This document shows, in pieces, positions 25,699-33,851 of a stretch of 64,000 nt of DNA. Within the stretch, counting starts at the first letter, position 1. The number at the start of each line of letters is the position of its first letter. This DNA comes from Actinoplanes sp040639655 (GTDB lineage: Bacteria > Actinomycetota > Actinomycetes > Mycobacteriales > Micromonosporaceae), in the NCBI RefSeq assembly GCF_040639655.1, contig NZ_JBFAAI010000004.1, forward strand, positions 1-64,000, read 5' to 3'. Under the pieces are notes generated by a model. That model made no database searches. It was given only the letters and a program-made list of their open reading frames with translations, and was not told the DNA's origin. The translations under genes and the position numbers were made by a program.

Positions 25699-26463
25699 AT
25701 GCCTGCCCACCAGCAGACACCCGACAGCCAGGGCATCGGAGAACGGCTCGGAGCCTTACATCGGGCTAGTGAAGGCTGCATTGATCAGTCGGTTGTCCGA
25801 CATCCAGCCGAGTTGGGAAGAATCCTGCAGTTGGATGCCGACATCGGATCTTGGGAAGCGTTCCTAAGGGGTCGCCCGGAGCATGAAGTGCTTGTTAAGG
25901 CACGCCGAGAACTGGGCTTTACAGTGTATTCCGCGTCTTCGGGACTGTACCTTCAGGCGTTTGCAAATCTGCGGGTCTTTTTGGAACTTAGCTTTGCGGC
26001 CATCGCGTTCTCGGTGGACGACCTTCGCCGACGCCAATGGATGGCAGATGAAGCGTCGTTCTCCTTCACCAAGAAAGTTGTCGAGGATGACGGATTCTTT
26101 TCTGCGACCTACTTGAAGGCATACCGCCCTGCCGCCATAAAGGAAGCGGCGGAGTTCCGCGAAATGGCCCGCGCCACATACCACCATTGCTCGCAGTTCG
26201 TTCATGGAAAGCTTCCCGTCACAGAGAGGCTACCCCCAACTCTCACCTTCTCTGATGATGCGTTGGTAGATTGGGCTAGGACCGCCAGGGATGCCGCGCG
26301 ATGTGTAATTTTTATTCTATACTGCCGCTACGCGGATGAGTTCCTTCCCATTGATGACGGACGACTGGCGGAAACGCTATCCCACGCATTAGGCCATCTC
26401 CCGTCGGTTCGGCGAATGCTGGGTCTTCCCCTTCTGAGGAGGGACCACGATGCATTCTCCTGA
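25699..26463 (+). CDS. Helical island protein with RATYHH motif, possible effector
   Basis: 254 residues from ATG 25699, chosen because AGGAAGG sits 6 bases upstream; GTG 25693 is too close to that site. Mostly alpha-helical, soluble. The core LYLQAFANLRVFLELSFAAI and FREMARATYHHCSQFVHG resembles helical domains of abortive-infection-type proteins; R158-x4-H163 fits the Rx4-6H motif of HEPN RNases, but that motif is short and may be chance. The stop lies inside the start of the following ATPase gene (14-base overlap), so the two are co-expressed. Function unproven. Confidence 0.7.
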   Translation: MPAHQQTPDSQGIGERLGALHRASEGCIDQSVVRHPAELGRILQLDADIGSWEAFLRGRPEHEVLVKARRELGFTVYSASSGLYLQAFANLRVFLELSFAAIAFSVDDLRRRQWMADEASFSFTKKVVEDDGFFSATYLKAYRPAAIKEAAEFREMARATYHHCSQFVHGKLPVTERLPPTLTFSDDALVDWARTARDAARCVIFILYCRYADEFLPIDDGRLAETLSHALGHLPSVRRMLGLPLLRRDHDAFS

Positions 26464-28049
26464 CCTCCGCCTCATGACCGAAGACATTGAGCCGGAGAAG
26501 GTTCTGGAATACCTGGTTAGGACGCCAGTTGATGCCGATTTGCTGAGTTCACTAAAGAGCCGAACGCCGGTCTTGCTTCGAGGCAGCAGGGGAAGCGGGA
26601 AGTCGCTCTTGCTTCGCTCAGCGCAGCAGGAGATGCTTGAACAGATTGCTGTCGCAAGGGTGTTGCCCGCGTACGCTTCTTTTGGAAGAACCTCGCTGGT
26701 AAGGGTCAGTGGGCCTGAGCAGTTTTTGCCATGGATGATCTCGGCGCTGGCCAATAGCGTTGTACGCGCTGCACATGATCAAGGTTTGTCGATTCCTCGA
26801 ACTGCGGCATTGAATGCAATCGGAGCCGCTCCGCAACCTGGAGGTCGACCGTCTCGTCTTGAACGTGTCCAGGCTATTTTGGAGAACGCCTGGAGAAAAC
26901 CTAAAGACGCATTGCTCGATATTGAGGTACCCGACGCGGGGGTACTCGTAGAGGCAGCCCGGGATCTTTGCCGCGACACCGGAATACGGCGTATAATACT
27001 GCTCATCGACGAGGCGGCTCAGGCCTTCGTGCCGGCGCAGCAGCGGCAGTTCTTTACTCTCATGAGAGAACTTCGCAGCCCATATCTTTTCAGTTAAAGC
27101 CGCTGTTTACCCTGGTGCCACGAGCTTCGGCTATTCGTTCCAGCCTGGCCATGACGCTCAAATCGTCAGCGTCGACCGTGAGGTAAGCGAGAAGAACTAC
27201 ATAAAATCAATGAGAGAAATAGTTTCCCGACAAGACGAAGAATTAGCTAAAGATCTGAGCGCCCGCGGCGAATTGCTCGACGTTCTCGCCCTGGCTGCTA
27301 CAGGAAACCCCCGAGTTTTCCTTACTACACTTTCGGATTCCATGCCGCTCAACCAACAAAACTGCGAGCGCGTCCTTAAAAAATACTACAGCCAAGATAT
27401 CTGGCATCAGCACAATAACCTGGCTGAGCAGTATCCTGGTCATCGGCCCCTAATCGAGTGGGGCTCCAGCTTCATGCACGATTACGTTTTTCCTGCACTT
27501 AAGAGAGGGCATTACAGAGACGATAAGCACGGGGGTTTGCGAGACATCTGGATCCATCGCGATGCCCCACAGCCCGTCCAAGAAGCAATGCAGTTCCTAT
27601 GCTATAGCGGTGTTTTACAGGAGGGATCTCGGGCCGTTAAACGACATGGCGCTCTCGGTACAAGATATGTCGTCAATCTTGGCTGTCAATTTACGCAGGC
27701 AGCCAACATTGTGAAGTACGCCAGCGGCGTGCGAAACGATCTGAGTGGCCGAGATGTCATTGAGTTCGGACGTGACCACGACTCGTATGACACCCTCGAT
27801 TTCCAGACGGATGCAGCGGTCGCGGACGGTAACGCCGTTCTCGACGCACGTCTCCGAGCGCCCACCTCAGTGCTTCCGTTGAGCAAATTTCAGCGGTCTG
27901 TAATTGAAGGTCTGAAGTTTAAGACAGTCGGCGACGTACTGAAGGCCGAAGAGTCGGTATTCAAAAGGGCAAAAGGAGTAGCTGACGTCCGAGCGAGGCA
28001 GATTCACAATGCCGCCCAGCAGGCGGTCATGGAATATCTGTCCGGATGA
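26450..28049 (+). pseudogene. P-loop ATPase of a two-gene island cassette, one frameshift
   Basis: The first frame (26450-27097) has Walker A LLRGSRGSGKSLLLRS (45-52) and Walker B RRIILLIDEAAQAF, ending at a TAA. The next frame continues without loss: removing one T from the four-T run at 27087-27090 joins ELRSPYL to SVKAAVYPGATSFGYSF and runs to 28049, about 532 residues in all. The C terminus (KFQRSVIEGLKFKTVGDVLK, then VFKRAKGVADVRARQI) looks like a helix-hairpin-helix or RNA-polymerase-alpha-CTD-like nucleic-acid-binding unit. The intact remainder suggests a recent mutation, an assembly error, or less likely programmed slippage. Confidence 0.75.
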
Positions 28050-28235
28050 AGCGAACTGCCAGCATCACGATCGCCTGACCAGACCCTCAGCGACGCGGTT
28101 AGCGAGCAATTTTCTCAACGCCGCCGCTCTCCGCTAAAACCCGTCTTCGAGATAACGACCGTTTCCACTGTCGGGAGCTGAATCACGGCAATTTCAATGC
28201 TACCTCCACTCGCTGACGCCCAACACCATGCCCAG

Positions 28236-28343
28236 GCCGCCAGCTTCACGGCAACGAGACGGCCAAGGAGCTCAGCCGAACCATCGCGGGCTATGGCAGT
28301 AACATCAAACGCTACCGGGCCGCCACGCACGCTCGACGTCGGT
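28236..28343 (+). pseudogene. Short serine recombinase tail, copy A
   Basis: Reads HGNETAKELSRTIAGYGSNI then KRYRAATHARRR, the coiled-coil 'DRYRAxLDA' region of serine recombinases, as in the fragment at 1588-1695. It is followed directly by a second, longer relic in a different register, so two recombinase copies have collided here. Confidence 0.5.
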
Positions 28344-28344
28344 A

Positions 28345-29062
28345 GCCACCGGCTATAGCGCATTGCTCGCACGGCCGAAGGGTCCGGTGAAGCCGCGTGG
28401 GCGATCGTCGTTCTGCGGACGCCGGATGATCGCAACCTCAACCACGGACGCCTCTACTACCGCTGCACCGCAAGCCGCGACTTCGTCCGCCAACAGCAGA
28501 TCAGCCACCCACCGCTGCTGTACCTGTGCGAGGGCCAGATCACCGACCCGATTGACCGGTTCCTTCGGGACGAGCTCACCGGCTCTGCCCTGACGGACAA
28601 CCTGCGCCGAGTGGCTGACGTTCAGCACCGCGCCGCACTCGCCGCCACCAGCAGCGAAGACGACACCGTCGGCATCCGCCTAACGATCACGGATGCCGAG
28701 CCAAGATCAATCGCTACCGGGCGGAGCTCGACGCCGGCAGCGACCTGACACTCTTCGCCGGATGGATCACCGAGACAACCGCAATCAAGAAGGCCGTCAA
28801 AGTCAGGCCCGACCTCACCGATGTACCTTCCCAGCGAATGACCGAAGACCAACTCGACGCCATCGCCGCAGCTTTCATCGACCTTCTCAGGCTGTTCCAA
28901 GGGGCATATCCCCGCGAACAAACCGAACTGCACAGCCGCATCGGCCTGCGGATCACCTACCGGCCAGGCCAGGAGACACTGAAGGCCGAGGTCGTCTCTG
29001 ACGACTTCGGCCGTGTGTATAACGTGTGTCCGAGGGGGGACTTGAACCCCCACGCCCGATAA
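28345..29062 (+). pseudogene. Serine recombinase C-terminal half, copy B, ending in the tRNA
   Basis: The relic reads GRLYYRCTASRDFVRQQQIS, PIDRFLRDELTGSALTDNLR and DVQHRAALAATSSEDDTVGI, shifts frame, and continues RYRAELDAGSDLTLFAGWIT, MTEDQLDAIAAAFIDLLRLF and IGLRITYRPGQETLKAEVV. The final codons (CPRGDLNPHAR) are read from the antisense of tRNA-Leu. The catalytic N terminus is missing, so it is inactive. Its position against the tRNA 3' end suggests that the tRNA is, or was, an integration site for the element whose remains form this island. Confidence 0.75.
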
Positions 29063-29111
29063 AGGGCACTAGCACCTCAAGCTAGCGCGTCTGCCATTCC
29101 GCCACCCGGAC
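29027..29111 (-). tRNA. tRNA-Leu (GAG anticodon)
   Basis: An 85-nt class II tRNA on the minus strand. The 5' acceptor arm GTCCGGG pairs with CTCGGAC near the 3' end, followed by discriminator A. The anticodon stem-loop CTAGC-TTGAGGT-GCTAG gives anticodon GAG (reading CUC/CUU). A long variable arm and the T-arm GGGGGTTCAAGTCCCCC are clear. CCA is not encoded. Confidence 0.95.
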
Positions 29112-29177
29112 CTGCCTGCATAAACTAACAAACCCTGAACGGCGGCGTTCATGGTGGGTACGGGCTGCGGCCGGAGG

Positions 29178-29837
29178 TTACGCGGCCGGCTCAGTGTCGC
29201 GGAGGCGTTCGAGGCCGTCGAGGATCAGGTTGAGGCCGAAGGTTATGTCGGGGTCGCCCGGGTGGTCGCCCTCGGCCACCTGCCGGGTCAGCTCGGCCAT
29301 GTGCGGGTATTCGCCGCCGGCCAACAGGTGCTGGTGGGCCGAGGCTGTCTCCGCGTAGTCGGCGGGGGCTACCGGGAACGTGAGGGTGCGCAGCGTGTAG
29401 CCGTACACGAAGCTGTCCATGGTGTTCCAGGCGTAGTCGGCGAGCTTCCAAGAGAATCCGGCGCCGCGGAGAATGCCCAGGGTGAAGTCGATGTAGCGCA
29501 GCATCGCCGGGCCGGTGTTGGTGCGTGACATCAGCAGCGGTGGCGCCCATGGGTGGCGGGTCAGGACCCGGTAGGCGGCTTCGCCGCGGTGCCGCATCGC
29601 GGACTTCCAGTTGCCGGGGTCCGCGGACGGCAGGTCGATCTCGTCGATGACCATGTCGATGATGCCGTCGAGGACGGCGTCCTTGTTGGCCACGTGCCGG
29701 TAGAGCGACATGGCCTCGACGCCCAGCTCACGGCCGAGATGCCGCATCGTCAGCGAGTCGGTGCCGCCCGAGTCGGCCAGGGCCAGGGCGGCCTGGAGGA
29801 CGCGCCGCGTGCTGAGCGGCGCTCGTGAACTTGGCAT
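29178..29837 (-). CDS. TetR-family transcriptional regulator
   Basis: 219 residues from ATG 29837, preceded by GGAGAG eight bases upstream, which favours it over ATG 29876. N-terminal helix-turn-helix: STRRVLQAALALADSGGTDS, MRHLGRELGVEAMSLYRHVA. The C-terminal domain is of the TetR_C type with WAPPLLMSRTNTGPAMLRYI. It diverges from an MDR oxidoreductase gene, with a perfect 22-bp palindrome between them, so it probably represses both genes. Confidence 0.92.
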   Translation of the reverse strand: MPSSRAPLSTRRVLQAALALADSGGTDSLTMRHLGRELGVEAMSLYRHVANKDAVLDGIIDMVIDEIDLPSADPGNWKSAMRHRGEAAYRVLTRHPWAPPLLMSRTNTGPAMLRYIDFTLGILRGAGFSWKLADYAWNTMDSFVYGYTLRTLTFPVAPADYAETASAHQHLLAGGEYPHMAELTRQVAEGDHPGDPDITFGLNLILDGLERLRDTEPAA

Positions 29838-29890
29838 GTATTCGGCTCTCCGATGGGTTGCGGTCCGCTCGACCATACCCCACTCTTGTT

Positions 29891-29912
29891 TACGACGTAA
29901 GCTTACGTCGTA
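29891..29912. promoter_or_regulatory. 22-bp perfect palindrome, likely TetR operator
   Basis: The arms are TACGACGTAAG and CTTACGTCGTA with no spacer. It lies 54 bases upstream of the TetR start and just before the AGGAGG of the divergent oxidoreductase (29916-29921), the usual place for a TetR operator. Confidence 0.85.
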
Positions 29913-29930
29913 AGCAGGAGGTGAGTGGCA

Positions 29931-30908
29931 GTGAAGGCTCTGATTCAGATCGGATACGGATCGCCGGGGAAGCTGGCGTTGCAGGAGGTCCCGCAGCCCG
30001 TGCCGCGCGGGGGTGACTTGCTCGTCCGGGTGCATGCGGCGGGGCTCAACGCCGCTGACCGGTTCCTTCTCCGGGGTGAGCCGTTGGCCGTCCGTGCGCT
30101 GGCGGGTGGACTGCGAAGACCGCGGTCCCGGTTCGTCGTCGGGCGGGCGCTTGCCGGGCGGGTGGAAGCCGTCGGCGACGACGTGCGGGGTTTCTCCGTC
30201 GGCGACGAGGTGCTGGCCGAGGTGGTCGGCGCGGTTGGTGAGCTGGCCGTCGTTCCCGCCCGGCTGGCGGCGCAGAAGCCGGTGGGGCTGAGCTTCGTCG
30301 AGGCGGCGGCCCTCCCGATCGCGGGGACCACCGCACTTCAAGGCGTCCGCGACATCGAACGCGGTCAGCGGGTTCTGATCACCGGAGCATCCGGTGGTGT
30401 CGGGTCGTTCGCCGTGCAACTGGCGGTGGCCAGGGGCGCCGTCGTGACGGCGGTCTGCGCCGGGCGCAACGTGGCGATGATGCGATCCCTCGGGGCTGAG
30501 CGGGTCATCGACTACGAGCGGACCAGCGGTGCCGAGGTCGGTGCGCTGTGGGGCAAGTACGACGTCATCCTCGACCTGGCCGGCAACTATCCGGTCAAAG
30601 CCCTCCGCGGAGCTCTCGCGCCAGGTGGCACGTTGCTGCTGTCAGTCGGTACGGGCGGGCGCTGGCTCGGGCCGGCCCGGCGCATCCTCAGCGCCATGAT
30701 CACTGGGCGTCGACAGGTGCGCACGGTTACCGGGCGCCCTGATGCGGCCGACTTGAGCGAGCTGGCGGGGATGGTTGCCACCGGGCGGATCCGTCCTGCG
30801 ATCGACGACATCTACTCCTTCCGTGAAGCGGCAGCGGCACTCGACCGGATCGACCGCGGGCCCGTCGCGGGCAAGATCATCATCGAGCTGGTCGGATCGT
30901 CTGCTTGA
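29931..30908 (+). CDS. MDR-superfamily NAD(P)-dependent oxidoreductase, zinc-free quinone reductase type
   Basis: 325 residues from GTG 29931, nine bases after a perfect AGGAGG; GTG 29925 is too close. GroES-like N-terminal domain (QEVPQPVPRGGDLLVRVHAA, LNAADRFLLRGE) and a Rossmann domain with ITGASGGVGSFAVQLAVARG. No zinc-binding Cys cluster, as in zeta-crystallin-like quinone reductases. Probably induced when the divergent TetR releases the palindrome. Its 3' end is repeated twice more downstream. Confidence 0.9.
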   Translation: MKALIQIGYGSPGKLALQEVPQPVPRGGDLLVRVHAAGLNAADRFLLRGEPLAVRALAGGLRRPRSRFVVGRALAGRVEAVGDDVRGFSVGDEVLAEVVGAVGELAVVPARLAAQKPVGLSFVEAAALPIAGTTALQGVRDIERGQRVLITGASGGVGSFAVQLAVARGAVVTAVCAGRNVAMMRSLGAERVIDYERTSGAEVGALWGKYDVILDLAGNYPVKALRGALAPGGTLLLSVGTGGRWLGPARRILSAMITGRRQVRTVTGRPDAADLSELAGMVATGRIRPAIDDIYSFREAAAALDRIDRGPVAGKIIIELVGSSA

Positions 30909-30972
30909 GAAGCAACCTGGTCGGACTGCTGGATTTAAAAGGCGATCTGGCTGGATCGTCGGCTTGAGTGGC
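30885..30972. repeat. Three about 30-bp copies of a gene 3' end
   Basis: Diverged tandem copies start at 30885 (GAGCTGGTCGGATCGT, including the oxidoreductase stop), 30914 (AACCTGGTCGGACTGCTGG) and 30944 (GATCTGGCTGGATCGTCGG). The first copy encodes the protein's last residues; the others are non-coding. Confidence 0.7.
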
Positions 30973-31044
30973 CCGGCCGCTCTCCAGCTGGGGCGCGTTC
31001 GCGGCGGCGGCGGTTGTGCAGACCGTTCTAATTCCGGTCTGTGA

Positions 31045-31854
31045 TCAGACCGGCTCTGCCGTTCCTCGGATCGCGGTCCAGCCTTCGGTGACCGAGCGAC
31101 GGCAGGCCTCCGGGCTGTCGCCGCAGCTGACGAAAAGGGCGGTGAGGATGGGGACGCCATGATCCAGCGCCTCGCGGGGGAGGGGTCCGGTCGCTACCAG
31201 CGAAACCAGGCCGTGGCCGATCGCCCATGTCTGCGTAGCCAGTGACAGCGCGTCGACGTCGTCGCGGAACCGGCCTGCCGCCTTGGCCCGTTCCGCGGTG
31301 CGGACCAGGCTGTGCAGGGCCTCGTCGGCGGCCGCCGGGTCCTCGAGAGCGAAGCCCGCCGTCGTGGGCTTTCCGGGCGTGATGCCGGCGGTCGCGGGAT
31401 TTTCGAGGGCGATGCTGGCGGCTGCAGGGTTGTCGGAGGCGATGTCGACGGTTGCGGGTTCCTCGCGGGCGACGTCGGGGGTCGCGGGGTTCACGGGGGT
31501 GAAACCGGCGGAATCGGCGTCATCGAGGGTGTCGCCGGGATCGAACATGACGCGGTACAGGTCGGGGTTCGCGAGGGCGTTCGCGAGGTAGGCGGCGCCG
31601 AGTGCGGCCAGGTCCCGCACCGGGTCCGCCGACGGTGCGACCTGGTTCAGAACCGCGGCCAAACGGGTGAATCCCTCCTGGCGCATCGCTCGCCACAGGC
31701 CGTCCATGCCGCCGAAGTAGGTGTAGACGGCCATCGTGGACACGCCCGTGCCGGCGACCAGCGTGCGCAAGGTGATGGGTTCGCGGACGCGGAGCATGTG
31801 GGCGGCGCGTTCGATGAGGAGGGTACGGATGGCGGGATCCTTCAGTCTGACCAC
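31045..31854 (-). CDS. TetR-family regulator with six internal decapeptide repeats
   Basis: 269 residues from GTG 31854. Helix-turn-helix: RTLLIERAAHMLRVREPITL, TLVAGTGVSTMAVYTYFGGM. The ligand domain (LAALGAAYLANALANPDLYR) is interrupted at residues 121-180 by six exact-length decapeptides, each with Pro at position three: VNPATPDVAR, EEPATVDIAS, DNPAAASIAL, ENPATAGITP, GKPTTAGFAL, EDPAAADEAL. The domain then resumes with HSLVRTAERAKAAGRFRDDV. It diverges from a RidA gene across an inverted repeat. Confidence 0.9.
   Translation of the reverse strand: MVRLKDPAIRTLLIERAAHMLRVREPITLRTLVAGTGVSTMAVYTYFGGMDGLWRAMRQEGFTRLAAVLNQVAPSADPVRDLAALGAAYLANALANPDLYRVMFDPGDTLDDADSAGFTPVNPATPDVAREEPATVDIASDNPAAASIALENPATAGITPGKPTTAGFALEDPAAADEALHSLVRTAERAKAAGRFRDDVDALSLATQTWAIGHGLVSLVATGPLPREALDHGVPILTALFVSCGDSPEACRRSVTEGWTAIRGTAEPV
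31315..31494 (-). repeat. Six 30-bp coding tandem repeats in the TetR gene
   Basis: Six diverged 30-bp units, each one decapeptide, in frame within the TetR ligand domain. The period stays exactly 30 bases although the bases vary, which indicates old expansion under frame constraint. Confidence 0.8.
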
Positions 31855-31866
31855 GCCACCACATTA

Positions 31867-31886
31867 CATAACGGTGCTATGTTATG
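31867..31886. promoter_or_regulatory. Inverted repeat between TetR and RidA genes
   Basis: CATAAC (31867-31872), 8-base spacer, GTTATG (31881-31886), in AT-rich sequence between the divergent starts. Likely binding site of the TetR protein on the left. Confidence 0.7.
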
Positions 31887-31911
31887 AGTCCGATGGACCG
31901 AAGGAGAAGCC

Positions 31912-32319
31912 GTGGCTGTAGAACTGATCAACCCGGATGGACTGCCGAAGCCCGAGGTTTACCGGCAGATGTCGATCGCGACCGGATCTCGGCTGGTGTT
32001 CCTCGCCGGGCAGGTGGCACGGGACGCCGATGGCAACCCCGTCGGTGCCGGTGACCTGGCTGCTCAGGTGGAGCAGTCCTACCTCAACATCGCCACCGCT
32101 CTGGCCGCGGCCGGTGGGTCGTTCGACGACGTGGCGAAACTGACCGTCTACGTCGTCGACTGGTCGCCCGAAAAGATGCCGCTGCTTGGTGAGGGCGTCG
32201 GGCGGGCCGCCGCGAAGCTCGGCATCGACCCGGTCAAGCCGATCACGCTGCTCGGTGTCGCGGCGCTCGGTGAACCAGACCTGCTCGTCGAGGTCGAGGC
32301 CACCGCCGTGCTGAACTGA
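31912..32319 (+). CDS. RidA-family protein (Rid/YjgF/UK114)
   Basis: 135 residues from GTG 31912, with AAGGAGAAG upstream. Family signs: RLVFLAGQVARDADGNPVG, DLAAQVEQSYLNIATALAAA, VAKLTVYVVDW and PITLLGVAALGEPDLLVEVE. True RidA enzymes hydrolyse reactive enamines/imines using an Arg in the IRVxVA segment; here the segment corresponds to LTVYVVD, so it belongs to a non-archetypal Rid subgroup with unknown substrate. Probably controlled by the divergent TetR. Confidence 0.88.
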   Translation: MAVELINPDGLPKPEVYRQMSIATGSRLVFLAGQVARDADGNPVGAGDLAAQVEQSYLNIATALAAAGGSFDDVAKLTVYVVDWSPEKMPLLGEGVGRAAAKLGIDPVKPITLLGVAALGEPDLLVEVEATAVLN

Positions 32320-32497
32320 CCCCATCGCGATGCGGGATTTTCCGCCGAGGGTGGAGAGATATGCGGAAGTGCCGCCTGTGGGTCACTCGTTCATGCGGGA
32401 CGCCTACCCGCCTTGCGTTAAGGCGAACTGCATAAGGGCATCGTCCTCCGGCTGGGCGAGGCGTGCCAAGGCCGCGTCGCTTCTCACGAGAGGAAGC

Positions 32498-32517
32498 GGC
32501 ACGAAGACGTCTTCGTG
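32498..32517. other. Isolated 20-bp perfect palindrome
   Basis: GCACGAAGAC joined to its complement GTCTTCGTGC without spacer, in a 470-base gene-free gap (32320-32789). Some 180 bases from the RidA stop and 270 from the stop of the next gene, so it may be a hairpin terminator or a protein site. The gap otherwise holds only the minisatellite at 32574-32720. Confidence 0.5.
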
Positions 32518-32573
32518 CGGATTGCGGCGGCTGTCCGCGAGCCGCCAGCCACCAGCGGGCCGGCGGGCCGGCC

Positions 32574-32720
32574 GGTCAGCCCCCGGTCCGGTCGTCGGGC
32601 GGCCGGTTAGCCCTCGGTCCGGTGGCCGGCCGGTCAGCCCCCGATCCGCCAGCGGGCCGGCCGGTCAGCCCCCGGTCCGGTGGCCGGCCGGCCGGTCAGC
32701 CCCCGATCCGATGGTCAGCC
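32574..32720. repeat. 31-bp GC-rich minisatellite
   Basis: A unit around GGCCGGTCAGCCCCCGGTCC recurs; the GGTCAG or GGTTAG core occurs at 32574, 32605, 32632, 32663, 32694 and 32713 (steps of 31, 27, 31, 31, 19). It lies between convergent genes. The open frames through it are artefacts of the repeat composition. Confidence 0.75.
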
Positions 32721-32789
32721 CGCTGGCCCGCCGGCCCGCCGGCCCGTCAGTTGAGGGCTGCGGATTGAGGCCGGACCGGGCGGCCGGAG

Positions 32790-33341
32790 TCAGGCGACGG
32801 TGTATCGGAGGCGGAGTACGCCACCCGGCCACGTTTCGGATTCCTTCAGGCGCAGGGCGAGCGGGGCGCCGCCGGCGGCCAGCAGGGGCGTGCCGGAACC
32901 CAGGGCGATCGGGGCGACGAACAGCTCCAGCTCGTCGACCTCGCCGGCGGCCATCAGGGTTCGCATCACCGACACGCTGCCCCACAGGATTGTCCTGGTG
33001 TCGGTGGGGCGCTTGGCCCGGAGGTGGGCCACCGCGTCCGGCGCCACCCGCGGTGCGGGGTGGGCGCCCCATGACACTGCGGACAGTGTGGTGGAGCAGA
33101 CCGTCTTGGGCAGGGCGTTGACCTGGTGGGCCATCGGCTCGTCGGCGGCCGGCCAGAACGCGGCGAAGGCTTCGTAGGTGCGCCTGCCCAGCAGTACCTC
33201 GTCGATGTCCTTCAGCAGGGCCGTGTTGTGGGCCTCCGACGCCGAGAAGTCGCTGACCGCGGCGAACACGTCGGCTTCGCCGTTGGTGCCGGCCAGGAAG
33301 CCGTCCACGGAGATCCACTGCTGGGCCAGAACGGTGCTCAT
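32790..33341 (-). CDS. Dihydrofolate reductase-like protein (RibD C-terminal family)
   Basis: 183 residues from ATG 33341. Family features: QQWISVDGFLAG at the N terminus, DEVLLGRRTYEAFAAFWPA, KTVCSTTLSAVSWGAH, TILWGSVSVMRTLMAAGEVD and ELELFVAPIALGSGTPLL. These YyaP/YwjB-type proteins share the RibD reductase/DHFR fold and bind NADPH; their substrates are mostly unknown. Confidence 0.9.
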   Translation of the reverse strand: MSTVLAQQWISVDGFLAGTNGEADVFAAVSDFSASEAHNTALLKDIDEVLLGRRTYEAFAAFWPAADEPMAHQVNALPKTVCSTTLSAVSWGAHPAPRVAPDAVAHLRAKRPTDTRTILWGSVSVMRTLMAAGEVDELELFVAPIALGSGTPLLAAGGAPLALRLKESETWPGGVLRLRYTVA

Positions 33342-33464
33342 GCCATCACCTCAATGCGCATCGACATACGGGAAGAGGGCCCCGGAAACGGGCCAAAGTC
33401 TGACGATAGACGCGTTCCCGTCGGGCGGCATCCGGAGCGGCTGGAGAACTGGAATGATTCGGAC

Positions 33465-33851
33465 GTGACCGCCTACATCTCGCACACCACCGTGGACGCT
33501 GCCGATCCTTTTACCCAGTCTCGCTGGTGGCAGACGGTTCTCGACTACACCGAGGACCCGGACGATCCCAATGAGCCGGGCCATGAGGAGTGCCTCATCT
33601 CCTCGCGGGACGGCCGGCATCACATCCTCTTCATCGAGGTGCCCGACTCCAAGCAGGTCAAGAACCGCATCCACTTCGACCTGCGGCCCGCCGACGGCAC
33701 CCGCGACAGCGAGCTTGCCCGGCTGCTCTCGCTCGGCGCCACCGAGGTCACCGATCTGCGTAAACCGGACGGCGCCGGCTGGGTGGTCCTGGCCGACCCG
33801 GAGGGCAACGAGTTCTGCATCCTGCGCAGCGAGGCCGAACTCGGGCGGTGA
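33465..33851 (+). CDS. VOC/glyoxalase-like protein
   Basis: 128 residues from GTG 33465. Layout TAYISHTTVDAADPFTQSRW, WQTVLDYTEDP, NRIHFDLRPADGTRDSELAR and VVLADPEGNEFCIL is that of the actinobacterial glyoxalase-like family, with the usual metal positions near HTT, HFDL and E of GNEFC. Substrate unknown. Overlaps the following GNAT gene by four bases (GTGA). Confidence 0.88.
   Translation: MTAYISHTTVDAADPFTQSRWWQTVLDYTEDPDDPNEPGHEECLISSRDGRHHILFIEVPDSKQVKNRIHFDLRPADGTRDSELARLLSLGATEVTDLRKPDGAGWVVLADPEGNEFCILRSEAELGR

Noticed and set aside
25699..26463. Firm call of a HEPN RNase
   Set aside because: Only a short R-x4-H pattern supports it; without fold evidence the motif could be coincidental, so it is kept as a hypothesis.
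29021..29062. Conserved C terminus CPRGDLNPHAR of a recombinase
   Set aside because: These residues are read from the antisense of tRNA-Leu; the motif is a well-known artefact of frames running into tRNA genes.
32574..32720. CRISPR array
   Set aside because: The units are adjacent and similar along their whole length with no unique spacers, and no cas genes are present.
32330..33121. 263-codon plus frame through the minisatellite
   Set aside because: Its protein is Pro/Arg/Gly repeat translation and then antisense of the DHFR-like gene; no ribosome site or family resemblance.
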